Below are positions 42,007-51,748 of a DNA stretch of 64,000 bases, piece after piece. The stretch comes from Methyloversatilis discipulorum (GTDB taxonomy: Bacteria; Pseudomonadota; Gammaproteobacteria; Burkholderiales; Rhodocyclaceae), in contig NZ_ARVV01000001.1 in assembly GCF_000385375.1 (NCBI RefSeq), positions 620,001 to 684,000 on the forward strand, read 5' to 3'. Numbering within the stretch: position 1 is the stretch's first letter; every line of letters starts with the position of its first letter. The notes beneath the pieces were generated by a model. The model did not search any database. It was not told the DNA's origin and saw only the letters and a program-made list of their open reading frames with translations. Position numbers and translations under genes: made by a program.

Positions 42007-44646
42007 TCAGCGTGCGCGCCGCAGATCCTCGCGCAACAGACCTTCGAACTCGTCGGCCGGCAGCGGCCGCGCGAACAGATAGCCCTGGAAGAACTGACAG
42101 CCATTGCCCGCCAGCGCATTGCGCTCGCCGTCCGTTTCCACGCCTTCGGCGATCACCTTGACGTCCAGCGCCGAGGCCAGCGCGACCACCGCGCGCACGA
42201 TGGCCAGATTGCCCTCGCTGGCCGGCAGATTGCGCACGAAGGATCGGTCTATCTTCAGCTCGTTGATCGGCAGGCTCTGCAGATAGGCCAGCGACGAATA
42301 GCCGGTGCCGAAATCGTCGATCGAGAACCGGATACCGCGTGCGCGCAGCCGCTGCATCACGTCGATCGCGCCATCGACGTCGCCGAGCAGGATGGACTCC
42401 GTCAGTTCGAGCACCACCTTGCCCGGCGGTGCGCCGGTGCGCGAGATGGCCTCAAGCACCGAATCGGCGAACTCCGACTGGTAGAGCTGGGCGGCACTGA
42501 TGTTGATCGCTACCGACAGATGGGCGGTTTCCGGTTTGCGCGCCCAGCGCGCGAGCTGTTCCAGCGCATCTTCCATCACCTGCTGGCCGAGCGCAGGCAT
42601 CAGGCCGGCGCGTTCGGCCACCGGTATGAACTGCGCTGGCGGGATGAAGCCCTTGTCCGGGTGACGCCAGCGTGCGAGCGCTTCGGCCGACACGATGCCG
42701 CGACCGTTCTCGACCTGCGCCTGGTAGTGCACGCAGAACTGGCGCGTCGCCAGCCCGCTGCGTATTTCGTCTTCGAGGCGCAGTCGCGCGGTGACGGTTT
42801 CCTGCATGACCGGGTCGAAGAAGTGCAGGCGGTTCTTGCCGCGCTGCTTCGATTCGTACATCGACAGGTCGGCGCGCCGCAGCATTTCGTCGATCGAGTG
42901 CGTGCTGCCGCTGAACATCGCGATGCCGATGCTGGCACTGGTCTGGCGCGTCTGACCGTCGAGCACGTAGGGGCGATTGAGCGCCGCCAGCATGGCCTCG
43001 GCCACGCGCTCCGCCTGCTGCGCGGCGTCGATCGAGTGCTCCGGCAGGTCGGCCAGCAGCACGACGAATTCGTCGCCGCCAAAGCGGGCGACGGTGTCGG
43101 TCTCGCGCACGATGTCGCGCAGCCGGGCACCGGCCTTCTGCAGCAGCAGGTCGCCATTGTGATGACCGAGCAGGTCGTTCACGTTCTTGAAGTCGTCGAG
43201 GTCGATGAACATCAGCGCGCCGTGGCGCGAGTTGCGCGACGTCGACGCCATCGCCTGGCCGAGCCGGTCGGACAGCAGGCGCCGGTTCGGCAGGCCGGTC
43301 AGTGCGTCGTAGAAGGCGAGCCGGCGTATTTCGTCCTCGGCCGCCTTGCTGAAAGTGATGTCCATGAAGGCGGCGACGTAGTGCGTCACCATGCCGTCGG
43401 CGTTGCGCACTGCGCTGATCGACAGCCGCTCCGGATACACCTCGCCGTTGCGCCGCCGGTTCCAGATTTCGCCCTCCCACACGCCGTCGGCGTGCAGCTT
43501 GGACCACATGGCGCGGTAGAAGGCGGTGTCGTGGCGGCCGGACGCGAGCAGGCTGGTGCGCTGGCCGATCGCCTCTTCGGCGCTGAATCCGGTGATCGCG
43601 GTGAAGGCCTTGTTCACGCGCAGGATGACGCTGTAGGCGTCGGTGATCATCATGCCCTGCTGCGACTCGAAGGCGATGGCGGCGATGCGCTGTTCTTCCT
43701 CCAGCCGCACGCGTTCGGTGATGTCGCGCGTCAGCAGCACGACCGCGCGCCGGCCTTCGAAGGTGACGTCGAGCGCTCTGGCGCGCGCCTCGAACACGCG
43801 CGGACCGCCCCGCGTGTCCAGCGTGTATTCGAGTACCTGAGCGCTGTCCGACTGCAGCGTGCGGCGCACGTAGTCCTGGAACATGGCCGCCTTTTCCGGC
43901 GGCAGCACGTCGGTCATCAGCTTGCCGTTCAGCGACTCCGCGTCGGCGACGAGCAGCTTTTCGTCCGGCGCGCGTATCTTCAGGTAACGCCCGTCTTCGT
44001 CGAGCACCATCAGCACGTCGGGCACCGCTTCGGTGATCGCACGCATGCGCGCCTCGCTGTCGCGCAGCGCCTTGCCCGTGCGCTGGCGCTCGTCGAGGTC
44101 GAGCAGCAGCATGCCGAGCAGCGCGGTGGCCGGCGCCAGCGTGAGCAGATAGGGCAGGGCCAGCGTTTCGAACACGCGTTTGGCGGTGTCACCGGGCAGC
44201 CCGAGGAAGAACAGCAGCGCCACGACATGCACCACGACACCGAGGCCGAGGAAGGGCAGGAAGCCGGGCGCGACCTTGCCGCGGCTGACCAACATGCGCA
44301 TCAGCAGGCCGAGCAGCACCGAAACGGTGATGACGCCGACGCCGACCAGCGCGCCACCGCCGCCCAGGTGCAGGCGGTAGGCGGCGGCCACGGCGCCGGC
44401 GATGGCGCCGACCGCCGGGCCGCCGAACAGCGCGGCCATGCTGAGCACGGCGGAACGACCGTCGAAGATGACGCCGGGGGTGAGGGTGATCGGCATCATC
44501 ATGCCGACCACGCACATGACGCCGAAGATCAGGCCGGAGCCTATGGTCCGGGCGGCGTGGCGCTCACCCCAGAAGCGGGAATTGAAGCCCTGCAGCAGGC
44601 TGAGCGCCAGGATCAGTGCGGTGGCCTTGATGAGGTCTAGTGCCAT
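42007..44646 (-). CDS. Membrane-bound PAS-GGDEF-EAL protein (5TMR-LYT sensor)
   Basis: The 879-residue protein has a 5TMR-LYT-type membrane sensor (about 1-185: TLTPGVIFDGRSAVLSMAALFGGPAVGAIAGAVAAAYR in pieces), two PAS domains (about 195-445), a GGDEF domain with intact GGDEF at 523-527, and an EAL domain with EAL at 655-657 and DDFGTGYSSL. Both catalytic halves look competent, so it could make or break c-di-GMP. It lies 62 bp downstream of another PAS-GGDEF-EAL gene on the same strand, with a nested inverted repeat between them. Confidence 0.93.
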   Translation of the reverse strand: MALDLIKATALILALSLLQGFNSRFWGERHAARTIGSGLIFGVMCVVGMMMPITLTPGVIFDGRSAVLSMAALFGGPAVGAIAGAVAAAYRLHLGGGGALVGVGVITVSVLLGLLMRMLVSRGKVAPGFLPFLGLGVVVHVVALLFFLGLPGDTAKRVFETLALPYLLTLAPATALLGMLLLDLDERQRTGKALRDSEARMRAITEAVPDVLMVLDEDGRYLKIRAPDEKLLVADAESLNGKLMTDVLPPEKAAMFQDYVRRTLQSDSAQVLEYTLDTRGGPRVFEARARALDVTFEGRRAVVLLTRDITERVRLEEEQRIAAIAFESQQGMMITDAYSVILRVNKAFTAITGFSAEEAIGQRTSLLASGRHDTAFYRAMWSKLHADGVWEGEIWNRRRNGEVYPERLSISAVRNADGMVTHYVAAFMDITFSKAAEDEIRRLAFYDALTGLPNRRLLSDRLGQAMASTSRNSRHGALMFIDLDDFKNVNDLLGHHNGDLLLQKAGARLRDIVRETDTVARFGGDEFVVLLADLPEHSIDAAQQAERVAEAMLAALNRPYVLDGQTRQTSASIGIAMFSGSTHSIDEMLRRADLSMYESKQRGKNRLHFFDPVMQETVTARLRLEDEIRSGLATRQFCVHYQAQVENGRGIVSAEALARWRHPDKGFIPPAQFIPVAERAGLMPALGQQVMEDALEQLARWARKPETAHLSVAINISAAQLYQSEFADSVLEAISRTGAPPGKVVLELTESILLGDVDGAIDVMQRLRARGIRFSIDDFGTGYSSLAYLQSLPINELKIDRSFVRNLPASEGNLAIVRAVVALASALDVKVIAEGVETDGERNALAGNGCQFFQGYLFARPLPADEFEGLLREDLRRAR

Positions 44647-44655
44647 TCTCTCTAT

Positions 44656-44712
44656 TTGAAATGCGGGCTGCGAAGCTGTCCGGCAGGGCGCCGGACGTGT
44701 GGTGCATTTCAA
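44656..44712. other. Nested inverted repeat between two c-di-GMP genes
   Basis: Outer arms TTGAAATGC (44656-44664) and GCATTTCAA (44704-44712) enclose inner arms GTCCGGC (44678-44684) and GCCGGAC (44690-44696). The right arm overlaps the stop codon of the upstream gene. The left arm ends 10 bp before the start of the downstream one. It could form an intercistronic hairpin. Confidence 0.7.
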
Positions 44713-47255
44713 CCATTCTCGCGCAACCAGGCTTCGAAGTGTTCGGCCGGCAGCGGGCGCGAGAACAGGTAGCCCTGCGCATAGTCGCACTGTGCCGCGC
44801 GCAGCAGGTCGAGCTGGTGGATGGTTTCGACGCCCTCGGCGATCACCTGCATGCCCAGCTTGTGGGCCATCACGATCATCGCCTCGCACAGTGCAAGCTC
44901 GCTGGAGTCGCGCGACAGGCCGCGCACGAAGGACTGATCGATCTTCAGGTAGTCGATGTCGAACTTCTTCAGGTAGGACAGCGAGGAATAGCCGGTGCCG
45001 AAGTCGTCCAGAGCCACCTGGACGCCGGCGTCGCGCATCGCGTAAAGGCAGTCCAGCGCCGGTTCGTCGGCCTCGACCAGCATGCCCTCGGTGATTTCGA
45101 CCGCCACCAGACTGCCCGGCGCATCGAGCTTGCGCAGCAGCTCGACCACACCGGGATAGTCGCCGTTGCGGTTGCGCAGCTGCAGCGGTGAATGGTTGAT
45201 GCTGATCTGCACCGTGTCGCCGAGACGCTGCTGCAGGTGGCGCGCGAAACCGACCGCGGTGCGCGTGATCCAGTCGCCCATCGGCAGGATCAGGCCGGTC
45301 TCCTCGGCGATCGGTATGAATTCCGCCGGCGACACGTGGCCGCGCTGGGGATGCTGCCAGCGTATCAGTGCTTCGGCCTTGCGCACGCGGCCGGTCGCGA
45401 TTTCGACGATGGGCTGATAGACGAGGTGGAACTGGCCGGTGGTCAGCGCTGTGTGCATGTCCGACACCAGGCGCAGACGGCGTTCCGAGCTAGCCTGCAT
45501 GGACGGCGTGAAATAGCTCATCCGGTTGCGTCCGGCGCGCTTGGCGTCGTACATCGCCTGATCGGCCTGCTTCAGCAGATCTTCCTGGCTCTGCGCGCTA
45601 TCCGGGTACAGCGTGATGCCGATCGAGGCCGACACATAGACCAGTTCGTTGAACAGCTGGAAGGGCTGGTGCAGTGCGCTCAGTATCTTGCCGGCGATCT
45701 GCTCGACGACGTCCGGGTGCTCCAGCCCGCCCAGCACCACCGCGAATTCGTCGCCGCCGAAGCGGGCGACCGCGTCGGTGTCGCGCATGCAGCCGGTGAT
45801 GCGCTGCGCCGCCTGCTGCAGCAGGCTGTCGCCAGCCGGGTGGCCCAGCGTGTCGTTCACCTCCTTGAAGCGGTCGAGGTCGATGAACAGCACCGCCAGC
45901 TGGCGACCGCTGCGCTGGCTCAGACGCATTTCCTGGCGCAGGTGATGCAGCAGCAGGTGGCGGTTGGGCAGATTGGTCAGCGCGTCGTAATTGGCCTGCT
46001 TCCAGATCGTCTGTTCGTTGATCTTCTTGTCGCTGATGTCGCGCACGATGCCGAGCACGGCCGGTTCGTCGCGGTAGGTGAAACGCGAGGCGATCAGTTC
46101 GATCCACAGCGGCCGGTCGCCGTCGCGGTTCAGCAACTGCACTTCGTAGCGACGTTGCGGCTCCGGCCCCGCGCCGATGCGGCGCTCGTAGCGTTCGTTC
46201 CACAGTTCAAGGAAGTCGGGGTGCAGCACGTCGGCGAAAGTGAGGCCGGTGAATTCCTCGACCGTATAGCCCAGCATGCGCGGCAGGGCCGGATTGACGA
46301 ATACGAAGCGGTGCTCCTGCGCCACGAACACGCCATCGGCCATCGCGTCGAGCAGCGCGCGCTGGGTGGCTTCGGCGCGCTCGAGCTCGGTCTGCACGCG
46401 GCGACGTTCGGTGATGTCGGTATGGGTGCCCACCATGCGCAGCGGCCGGCCGTCGGCGTCATTGCTGATCACCTTGCCGCGGTCCAGTATCCATTTGTAC
46501 TCGCCGTTGCGGCAGAGCATGCGGTGCTCGTTGCGGTAGCCCGGCGTGCGGCCGTCGAGGTGAGCCTGCACGTCGGCCATCACTCGCGGCAGGTCGTCCG
46601 GGTGTACACGTTCCGACCATTCGGACAGCGCGTTGCCGATGTCGTCTTCCTCGTAGCCGAGCATGGTTTTCCAGCGCGGGCTGAAAAAGACGGTGCCGTC
46701 CTGGATGTTCCAGTCCCAAACGCCGTCGCCGGCACCTTCCAGCGCGAACTTCCAGCGCAGCTTGTTGGCTACCAGGTCGCGCTCTGTGCGCTTCTGCTGA
46801 CTGAGGTCGCGCCAGGTGGTGATGAACACCTCGCGGCCGTCGATGGCGATGGTGGTCAGCAGTACCTCGATCACGACCTCGCTGCGATAGGGGCTGCAGA
46901 TGGTCCACTCGAAACGGTGATTGCCGTTGCGGCGGGCGATGTCCATCATTTCGCGCGCCTTGTCGTCGGACGCACGGCCGTCAGGCTGGCGCGGCGGCGA
47001 AATGTCGGCTGGACGCAGCGCGATCACCTCCTCGCGCGCCGGGAAGTTCAGCATGCGCATCGCCGCCGGGTTCCAGTCGGTGAACACGCCCGATTCGACG
47101 TCGAGCAGCAGCATCGGGTCCGGTATGCGCTCGAACAGCAGGCGGAATCGCCGGTCGCCCTCCACCTGCTCGTGCGCAGGCCGTTCTGAATATGTGGAAC
47201 TCGATGGATGCGGGGTTGAAGTCAAGGTTCTGCTGCTCGTCTGGATTGCCAACAA
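44709..47255 (-). CDS. Cytoplasmic PAS-GGDEF-EAL protein
   Basis: The 848-residue protein has three PAS domains (about 35-150, 160-285, 295-410: MLLLDVESGVFTDWNPAA, GDGVWDWNIQDGTVFFSPRWKTMLGY, FVFVNPALPRMLGY). A GGDEF domain (500-504) and an EAL domain (EAL at 628-630; DDFGTGYSSLSYLKKF) follow. No membrane helix is seen. Both active sites look intact. The start is uncertain: the frame opens with a TTG, while a GTG at about residue 31 or a frame-shifted upstream ATG (47349) are alternatives. Confidence 0.9.
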   Translation of the reverse strand: MLAIQTSSRTLTSTPHPSSSTYSERPAHEQVEGDRRFRLLFERIPDPMLLLDVESGVFTDWNPAAMRMLNFPAREEVIALRPADISPPRQPDGRASDDKAREMMDIARRNGNHRFEWTICSPYRSEVVIEVLLTTIAIDGREVFITTWRDLSQQKRTERDLVANKLRWKFALEGAGDGVWDWNIQDGTVFFSPRWKTMLGYEEDDIGNALSEWSERVHPDDLPRVMADVQAHLDGRTPGYRNEHRMLCRNGEYKWILDRGKVISNDADGRPLRMVGTHTDITERRRVQTELERAEATQRALLDAMADGVFVAQEHRFVFVNPALPRMLGYTVEEFTGLTFADVLHPDFLELWNERYERRIGAGPEPQRRYEVQLLNRDGDRPLWIELIASRFTYRDEPAVLGIVRDISDKKINEQTIWKQANYDALTNLPNRHLLLHHLRQEMRLSQRSGRQLAVLFIDLDRFKEVNDTLGHPAGDSLLQQAAQRITGCMRDTDAVARFGGDEFAVVLGGLEHPDVVEQIAGKILSALHQPFQLFNELVYVSASIGITLYPDSAQSQEDLLKQADQAMYDAKRAGRNRMSYFTPSMQASSERRLRLVSDMHTALTTGQFHLVYQPIVEIATGRVRKAEALIRWQHPQRGHVSPAEFIPIAEETGLILPMGDWITRTAVGFARHLQQRLGDTVQISINHSPLQLRNRNGDYPGVVELLRKLDAPGSLVAVEITEGMLVEADEPALDCLYAMRDAGVQVALDDFGTGYSSLSYLKKFDIDYLKIDQSFVRGLSRDSSELALCEAMIVMAHKLGMQVIAEGVETIHQLDLLRAAQCDYAQGYLFSRPLPAEHFEAWLRENG

Positions 47256-47503
47256 GGCCCGCCATGTTCACTTCGGCGGCGCTCGCATCAGATATCGGCG
47301 CGCCACTGGCGGACTGTACTTGTGCATTGCAAAAAATGTTTTCTTTCATGAGGATGGCGAGTTCCCGGCGCGCCTGACGGATACGGTGAGAGGGTGCCCG
47401 GCGCCGGTATCATGGCGCCTATCTCAGGGTCTGCCGGCGTGCGAACCGGACGTCGTCGGGCCCGCGTTCCACCACCCGCCCACGCCAAGGATTCCCACCC
47501 ACC

Positions 47504-48352
47504 ATGAGCGCCCGTCCCGAGATCGCCTTCGTCACCTGCGCCGACACGCCCAAGCCCGACAGCGACGCCGAACTGTTGATGGCCGCCTGCGGCGTGCCGG
47601 TCGATCTGGTCGCCTGGGACGCCGACGTCGACTGGTCGGCCTACCGCTGCGTGCTGCTGCGTTCGCCCTGGGACTACCACACGCGCCTGCCCGAATTCCT
47701 CACCTGGGCGCGGCGGGTCGATCGCTGCAGCCGGCTGCTCAATCCGCTGCCGGTAATCGAGTGGAACAGCCACAAGCGCTATCTGTTCGAGCTGGCGGCG
47801 CGTGGCGTGGACATCGTGCCGACGCGCTTCATCGAGCGGCACAGTGCGCAGGTTGCGCAGGCGCTGGCTGAATTCGGCGGCGGCGAGGTGGTGGTGAAGC
47901 CGGCGGTGTCGATAGGCGCCTTCGGTGCTTTCCGCGGTGCGGCCGACAGCGCCGCCTGCGCCGATCACCTGCGCGCGCTGGCTGCCGAGGGCGACGTGCT
48001 GCTGCAGCCCTTCGTGCCGGGCATCGCCGACGGCGAGGTGTCGCTCATCTTCTTCGGCGGCCGCTATTCGCACGCAGTGCGCAAGGTGCCGCAGGCCGGC
48101 GACTACCGCTGCCAGGACATCTGGGGCGGGGTGGCCAGCGCACACGCGCCGGCCGCCGACGAATTCGCGCTGGCCGAGGCCGCACTGGCAGCCGCACCCG
48201 GCGTCTGCGCCTACGCCCGCGTCGACATGCTGCGGCTCGACGGCCGGCCGGTGCTGATCGAGCTGGAACTGATCGAGCCCTCGCTCTTCTTCGACACCGC
48301 GCCGGGCAGCGAACGCGCGCTCGCCGAAATCGTGCGTGCGACGGCATGCTGA
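47504..48352 (+). CDS. ATP-grasp family protein (RimK/glutathione-synthetase-like)
   Basis: The 282-residue protein starts MSARPEIAFVTCADTPKPDSD. It has ATP-grasp features: EWNSHKRYLFELAARGVDIVPTRFI, GEVVVKPAVSIGAFGAFR, LLQPFVPGIADGEVSLIFFGGRYSHAVRKVP and RVDMLRLDGRPVLIELELIEPSLFF (cited in pieces; the last holds metal-binding Glu and Asn-type positions, here ELIEP). Related proteins join amino groups to carboxylates, for example in D-cycloserine biosynthesis. The substrates here are unknown. It lies 61 bp before the Hsp70-like gene. Confidence 0.85.
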   Translation: MSARPEIAFVTCADTPKPDSDAELLMAACGVPVDLVAWDADVDWSAYRCVLLRSPWDYHTRLPEFLTWARRVDRCSRLLNPLPVIEWNSHKRYLFELAARGVDIVPTRFIERHSAQVAQALAEFGGGEVVVKPAVSIGAFGAFRGAADSAACADHLRALAAEGDVLLQPFVPGIADGEVSLIFFGGRYSHAVRKVPQAGDYRCQDIWGGVASAHAPAADEFALAEAALAAAPGVCAYARVDMLRLDGRPVLIELELIEPSLFFDTAPGSERALAEIVRATAC

Positions 48353-48413
48353 ACTTGCGCGCGATGCGCCGCCCCCGTACGCTGCGCGGCCTTCCGCACC
48401 ACCGCACTGCCCG

Positions 48414-49673
48414 ATGAACACCTCCGCCTGCGGCATCGACTTCGGCACCTCGAATTCCACCGCCGCCATCCACGACGGTCCGCTGGCCCGCCTGCTGCCG
48501 CTCGAAGACGGCAAGCCCACGCTGCCGTCCGCGGTGTTCTTCAATCTCGACGAGGATTCGATGGCGGTCGGCCGCGCCGCGCTGGCCGAATACCTCGAAG
48601 GTTTCGAAGGCCGGCTGATGCGTTCGATGAAAAGCCTGCTCGGCAGCGGCCTGATGGACGCCGGTACCGACGTCGGCGGCCGTCACCTGGCTTTCCGTGA
48701 CCTGATCGGTGGTTTCATCGGCGAAGTGAAGAAGCGTGCCGAGGCGGCGGCGCAGACGCGCTTCGAACAGGTGGTGGTCGGCCGCCCGGTGCGCTTCGTC
48801 GACGACGACGCCGAGGCGGACAAGCTGGCCGAAGACACGCTGGCCGACATCGTGCGCCGCGCCGGCTTCCGCGACGTGAGCTTCCAGTTCGAGCCGATCG
48901 CCGCCGCGCACGCCTTCGAGCAGACGGTCGAACGCGAATCGCTGGTGCTGGTGGTCGACATCGGCGGCGGCACCTCGGACTTCTCGCTGGTGCGGCTGTC
49001 ACCGGAGCGCCGACGCCATGTCGATCGCAGCGCCGACCTGCTGGGCAATACCGGCGTGCACATCGGCGGCACCGATTTCGACAAGCGTCTGTCGCTTGCC
49101 TGCGTGATGCCCGAGCTGGGCATGGGCGGCCTGCTGGCCAGCGGCGCCGTGCTGCCCAACAGCACCTACTTCAACCTCGCCACCTGGCACACCATCCACC
49201 TTGCCTACCGCCGCGACGTGCTGCCGGGTCTGCAGGACATGGCGCGCGACGTGGTCGACGGCTGCCGCTTCGAGCGGCTGTTGCGCGTGCTGCGTGAGCG
49301 CAGTGGCCACCATCTGGCGATCCGCTCGGAAGCGGCGAAGATTGCGCTGTCGGACACGCCCCGGGTCGACCTCGACCTGGATGTGGCCGAAGTTGGCCTG
49401 CACGTACCGGTCAGTCGTGCCGCGTTCGAGGATGCCATCGCCGCCGAGATCGCCCGTGTCGGCGACGCCGCGCTCGCCTGCGTCGCCCAGGCCGGTCTCG
49501 CGCCGTCGGCGGTCGATACGCTGTTCTTCACCGGTGGTTCCAGCGGCGTGCCGGCACTGCGCCAGGCGCTGGCCGCGCGCTTTCCGGACGCGCAGCCGGT
49601 CGAGGGCGATCTGTACGGCAGCGTCGGCTGCGGTCTCGCCGTGGTGGCGCGACAGCGCTACGGCAGCGCCTGA
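48414..49673 (+). CDS. yegD: Hsp70-family protein (YegD-like)
   Basis: The 419-residue protein has the actin-like ATPase motifs of Hsp70: GIDFGTSNSTAA (residues 7-18), VVVGRPVRF, FEPIAAAHAFE, VVDIGGGTSDFSLVRL, HIGGTDFDKRLS and FTGGSSGVPALR. It lacks the C-terminal substrate-binding domain of DnaK, as usual for YegD. It is probably a regulator or specialised chaperone with ATPase activity. The true start MNTSACG lies inside a longer frame. A tandem REP array follows. Confidence 0.9.
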   Translation: MNTSACGIDFGTSNSTAAIHDGPLARLLPLEDGKPTLPSAVFFNLDEDSMAVGRAALAEYLEGFEGRLMRSMKSLLGSGLMDAGTDVGGRHLAFRDLIGGFIGEVKKRAEAAAQTRFEQVVVGRPVRFVDDDAEADKLAEDTLADIVRRAGFRDVSFQFEPIAAAHAFEQTVERESLVLVVDIGGGTSDFSLVRLSPERRRHVDRSADLLGNTGVHIGGTDFDKRLSLACVMPELGMGGLLASGAVLPNSTYFNLATWHTIHLAYRRDVLPGLQDMARDVVDGCRFERLLRVLRERSGHHLAIRSEAAKIALSDTPRVDLDLDVAEVGLHVPVSRAAFEDAIAAEIARVGDAALACVAQAGLAPSAVDTLFFTGGSSGVPALRQALAARFPDAQPVEGDLYGSVGCGLAVVARQRYGSA

Positions 49674-49682
49674 CCTTCGGGT

Positions 49683-50290
49683 CGGCATCGCGAGCACGCT
49701 CGCGCCCACGAAGCCTGGCCCGAGCCAAGACTCGCGAGTGCTTTGGTGGGAGCGGCCTTGGCCGCGAAACGGCCGCTGCTGTCCGCGGGCTTTGATCCAG
49801 GCGGCTGTCGGGGTCAGAAGACCCCTCCCACAGAAACCCGGCCCTGGCGCCAGCCGTGGATCGGGCGCATTCCTTGTGGGAGCGGCCTTGGCCGCGACAC
49901 GGCCGCTGCTGTCCGCGGGCTTTGATCCAGGCGGCTGTCGGGGTCAGAAGACCCCTCCCACAGAAACCCGGCCCTGGCGCCAGCCGTGGATCGGGCGCAT
50001 TCCTTGTGGGAGCGGCCTTGGCCGCGACACGGCCGCTGCTGTCCGCGGGCTTCGATCGAGGCGGCTGTCGGGGTCAGAAGACCCCTCCCACAGAAATCTG
50101 GCCCAGGCGCCAACCGTGGATCGGTCGCGTTCCGTGTGGGAGCGGCCTTGGCCGCGACGCGGCCGCTGCTGTCCGCGGGCTTTGATCCAGGCGGCTGTCG
50201 GGGTCAGAAGACACCTCCCACAGAAACCCGGCCCTGGCGCCAGCCGTGGATCGGGCGCATTCCGTGTGGGAGCGACCGCTGGTCGCGATG
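49683..50290. repeat. REP cluster 7 with 130-bp tandem array (4 copies)
   Basis: A 130-bp unit is repeated in tandem, with GTGGGAGCGGCC starting at 49746, 49876, 50006 and 50136; a fifth start at 50266 has another stem (GCGACC-GCT-GGTCGC). Each unit contains one GCGGCC/GGCCGC hairpin and one inverted GGGGTC/GACCCC hairpin. A lone inverted unit precedes them at 49683. It fills the 653-bp gap between two convergent genes. Confidence 0.9.
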
Positions 50291-50326
50291 CGGCGGGCGC
50301 AGGCCCGCGGGCTTCGATTCAGGTCG

Positions 50327-51742
50327 CTAGCGCGCGCACGCTCGCTCCAGCGATTGCGGGGCTTCGGCAACCGCGGCGGCGTGCAGCATGTCTTCGACAC
50401 GGACGAACTTCTCTGCCGGTTTTCCGCCTGCGCGTCCGCGCTCGGCTTCCGCGAGCGCTATCGCGCGCCATCCGTCGAAATCGACCACTTTTCTGCGGTC
50501 GGCCGCCAGTTGCGCCAGCAGGCCGGCGCGCCCGGCTTTCGGGGTGTCGAGTTGCGCGAGGTCGGCCCGCAGGCTGGTTACCGTGTCCACGCTGTCGGCA
50601 CGGTTGGTGCCGATGACGCCGGTCGGGCCGCGCTTGATCCAGCCCGTTGCATACCAGCCGCGAAGCACCTCGCCGCCGGTGTCGATGACGCGACCGTCGC
50701 GATGCGGCAGCGCGCCGCGTTCCCGATCGAAGGGCAGGCCGGGCAGCGGCGTGCCGCGGTAGCCGACGCTGCGCAGTACCAGCCCGGCCGGCAGACTCAG
50801 CCGCTCGCCGGTCGGCGTCGCGGACTGCGTGCCGGGCTCGCCCGACAGCGCCTGCGCCTCCAGTTCGATCTGTTCGACGCGCGACTGGCCGCTCAGCGTC
50901 ACCGGCGCGCGGTGGAAGTGCAGGTGCAGCGCGCGCCGCCCGTCGTCGGTTGGCGTCTGCGCGAAGCCGCGCAGGATGTCCAGGTTGCGCGGGGCGTGAA
51001 CGAAGCCGGGCATGGTCAGTTCGGCCTGGCTGGCGTTGTTGAGCACGAGTGCCGCCGGATCGACGCGCGGCTGCCAGCCGGGCAGGGTGCCCAGTTCGCG
51101 CAGCTCCTTCGGCGTGAACTTCGCCTGCACCGGCCCGCGCCGGCCGACCAGGTGGATTTCACGGACGCGCGAGCGGGCCAGCGCGTCGAGGGCATGCGCT
51201 GCGATGTCGGTGCGTCGCAGCGCGTCGACCGGGCTGGCCAGGATGCGGCAGACGTCGATCGCCACATTGCCCTGGCCGACCACCACGGCGACCTCCTGTT
51301 GCAGGTCGAATTCGAGGTCGGCGCATTCCGGACGGCCGTTGTACCAGCCGACGAAATCGCCGGCCGCGTGTACGCCGGGCAGGTGTTCGCCGGCTATGCC
51401 CAGACGGCGGTCACCGGCCGCGCCGGTGGCGACAATGACCGCGTGGTAGAACGCGCCCAGTTGCCGCACCGACACATCGCGCCCGACCTCGACATTGCCG
51501 AAGAAGCGCAGTCGCGGGTCTTCGGCGATCTGCGTGAACACCGTGGTGACCGACTTCAGTTTCGCGTGGTCCGGCGCGACGCCGAAGCGCACCAGACCGA
51601 AGGGCACCGGCAGGCGTTCGATCAGGTCGATCTCCACCTGCAGGCCGCTGTCCAGCAGGGCCTCGGCGGCGTAGAAGCCGCCGGGCCCGCTGCCGACGAT
51701 GGCCACGCGCAGTGGCTGGCCTTCAGTTCCGGGCATCGCCAT
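50327..51742 (-). CDS. FAD-dependent ferredoxin/adrenodoxin reductase-like protein (FprA type)
   Basis: The 471-residue protein has an FAD motif near the N-terminus (RVAIVGSGPGGFYAAEALL), IERLPVPFGLVRFGVAPDH, a NAD(P) motif (VVVGQGNVAIDVCRIL) and a C-terminal GWYATGWIKRGPTGVIGTNRADSVDTV (all typical of adrenodoxin/ferredoxin-NADP+ reductases such as mycobacterial FprA). It moves electrons between NADPH and a ferredoxin. The ferredoxin gene ends 6 bp upstream, and the molybdopterin enzyme precedes that. There is no strong ribosome site, so translation is probably coupled. Confidence 0.88.
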   Translation of the reverse strand: MAMPGTEGQPLRVAIVGSGPGGFYAAEALLDSGLQVEIDLIERLPVPFGLVRFGVAPDHAKLKSVTTVFTQIAEDPRLRFFGNVEVGRDVSVRQLGAFYHAVIVATGAAGDRRLGIAGEHLPGVHAAGDFVGWYNGRPECADLEFDLQQEVAVVVGQGNVAIDVCRILASPVDALRRTDIAAHALDALARSRVREIHLVGRRGPVQAKFTPKELRELGTLPGWQPRVDPAALVLNNASQAELTMPGFVHAPRNLDILRGFAQTPTDDGRRALHLHFHRAPVTLSGQSRVEQIELEAQALSGEPGTQSATPTGERLSLPAGLVLRSVGYRGTPLPGLPFDRERGALPHRDGRVIDTGGEVLRGWYATGWIKRGPTGVIGTNRADSVDTVTSLRADLAQLDTPKAGRAGLLAQLAADRRKVVDFDGWRAIALAEAERGRAGGKPAEKFVRVEDMLHAAAVAEAPQSLERACAR

Positions 51743-51748
51743 TGCGCG

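Noticed and set aside
41923..44640. 905-residue plus-strand open frame
   Set aside because: It is antisense to the PAS-GGDEF-EAL gene; the translation is low-complexity and lacks domains.
49683..50290. CRISPR array
   Set aside because: The period is 130 bp and the units are nearly identical over their whole length with no unique spacers. Each unit holds REP palindromes.
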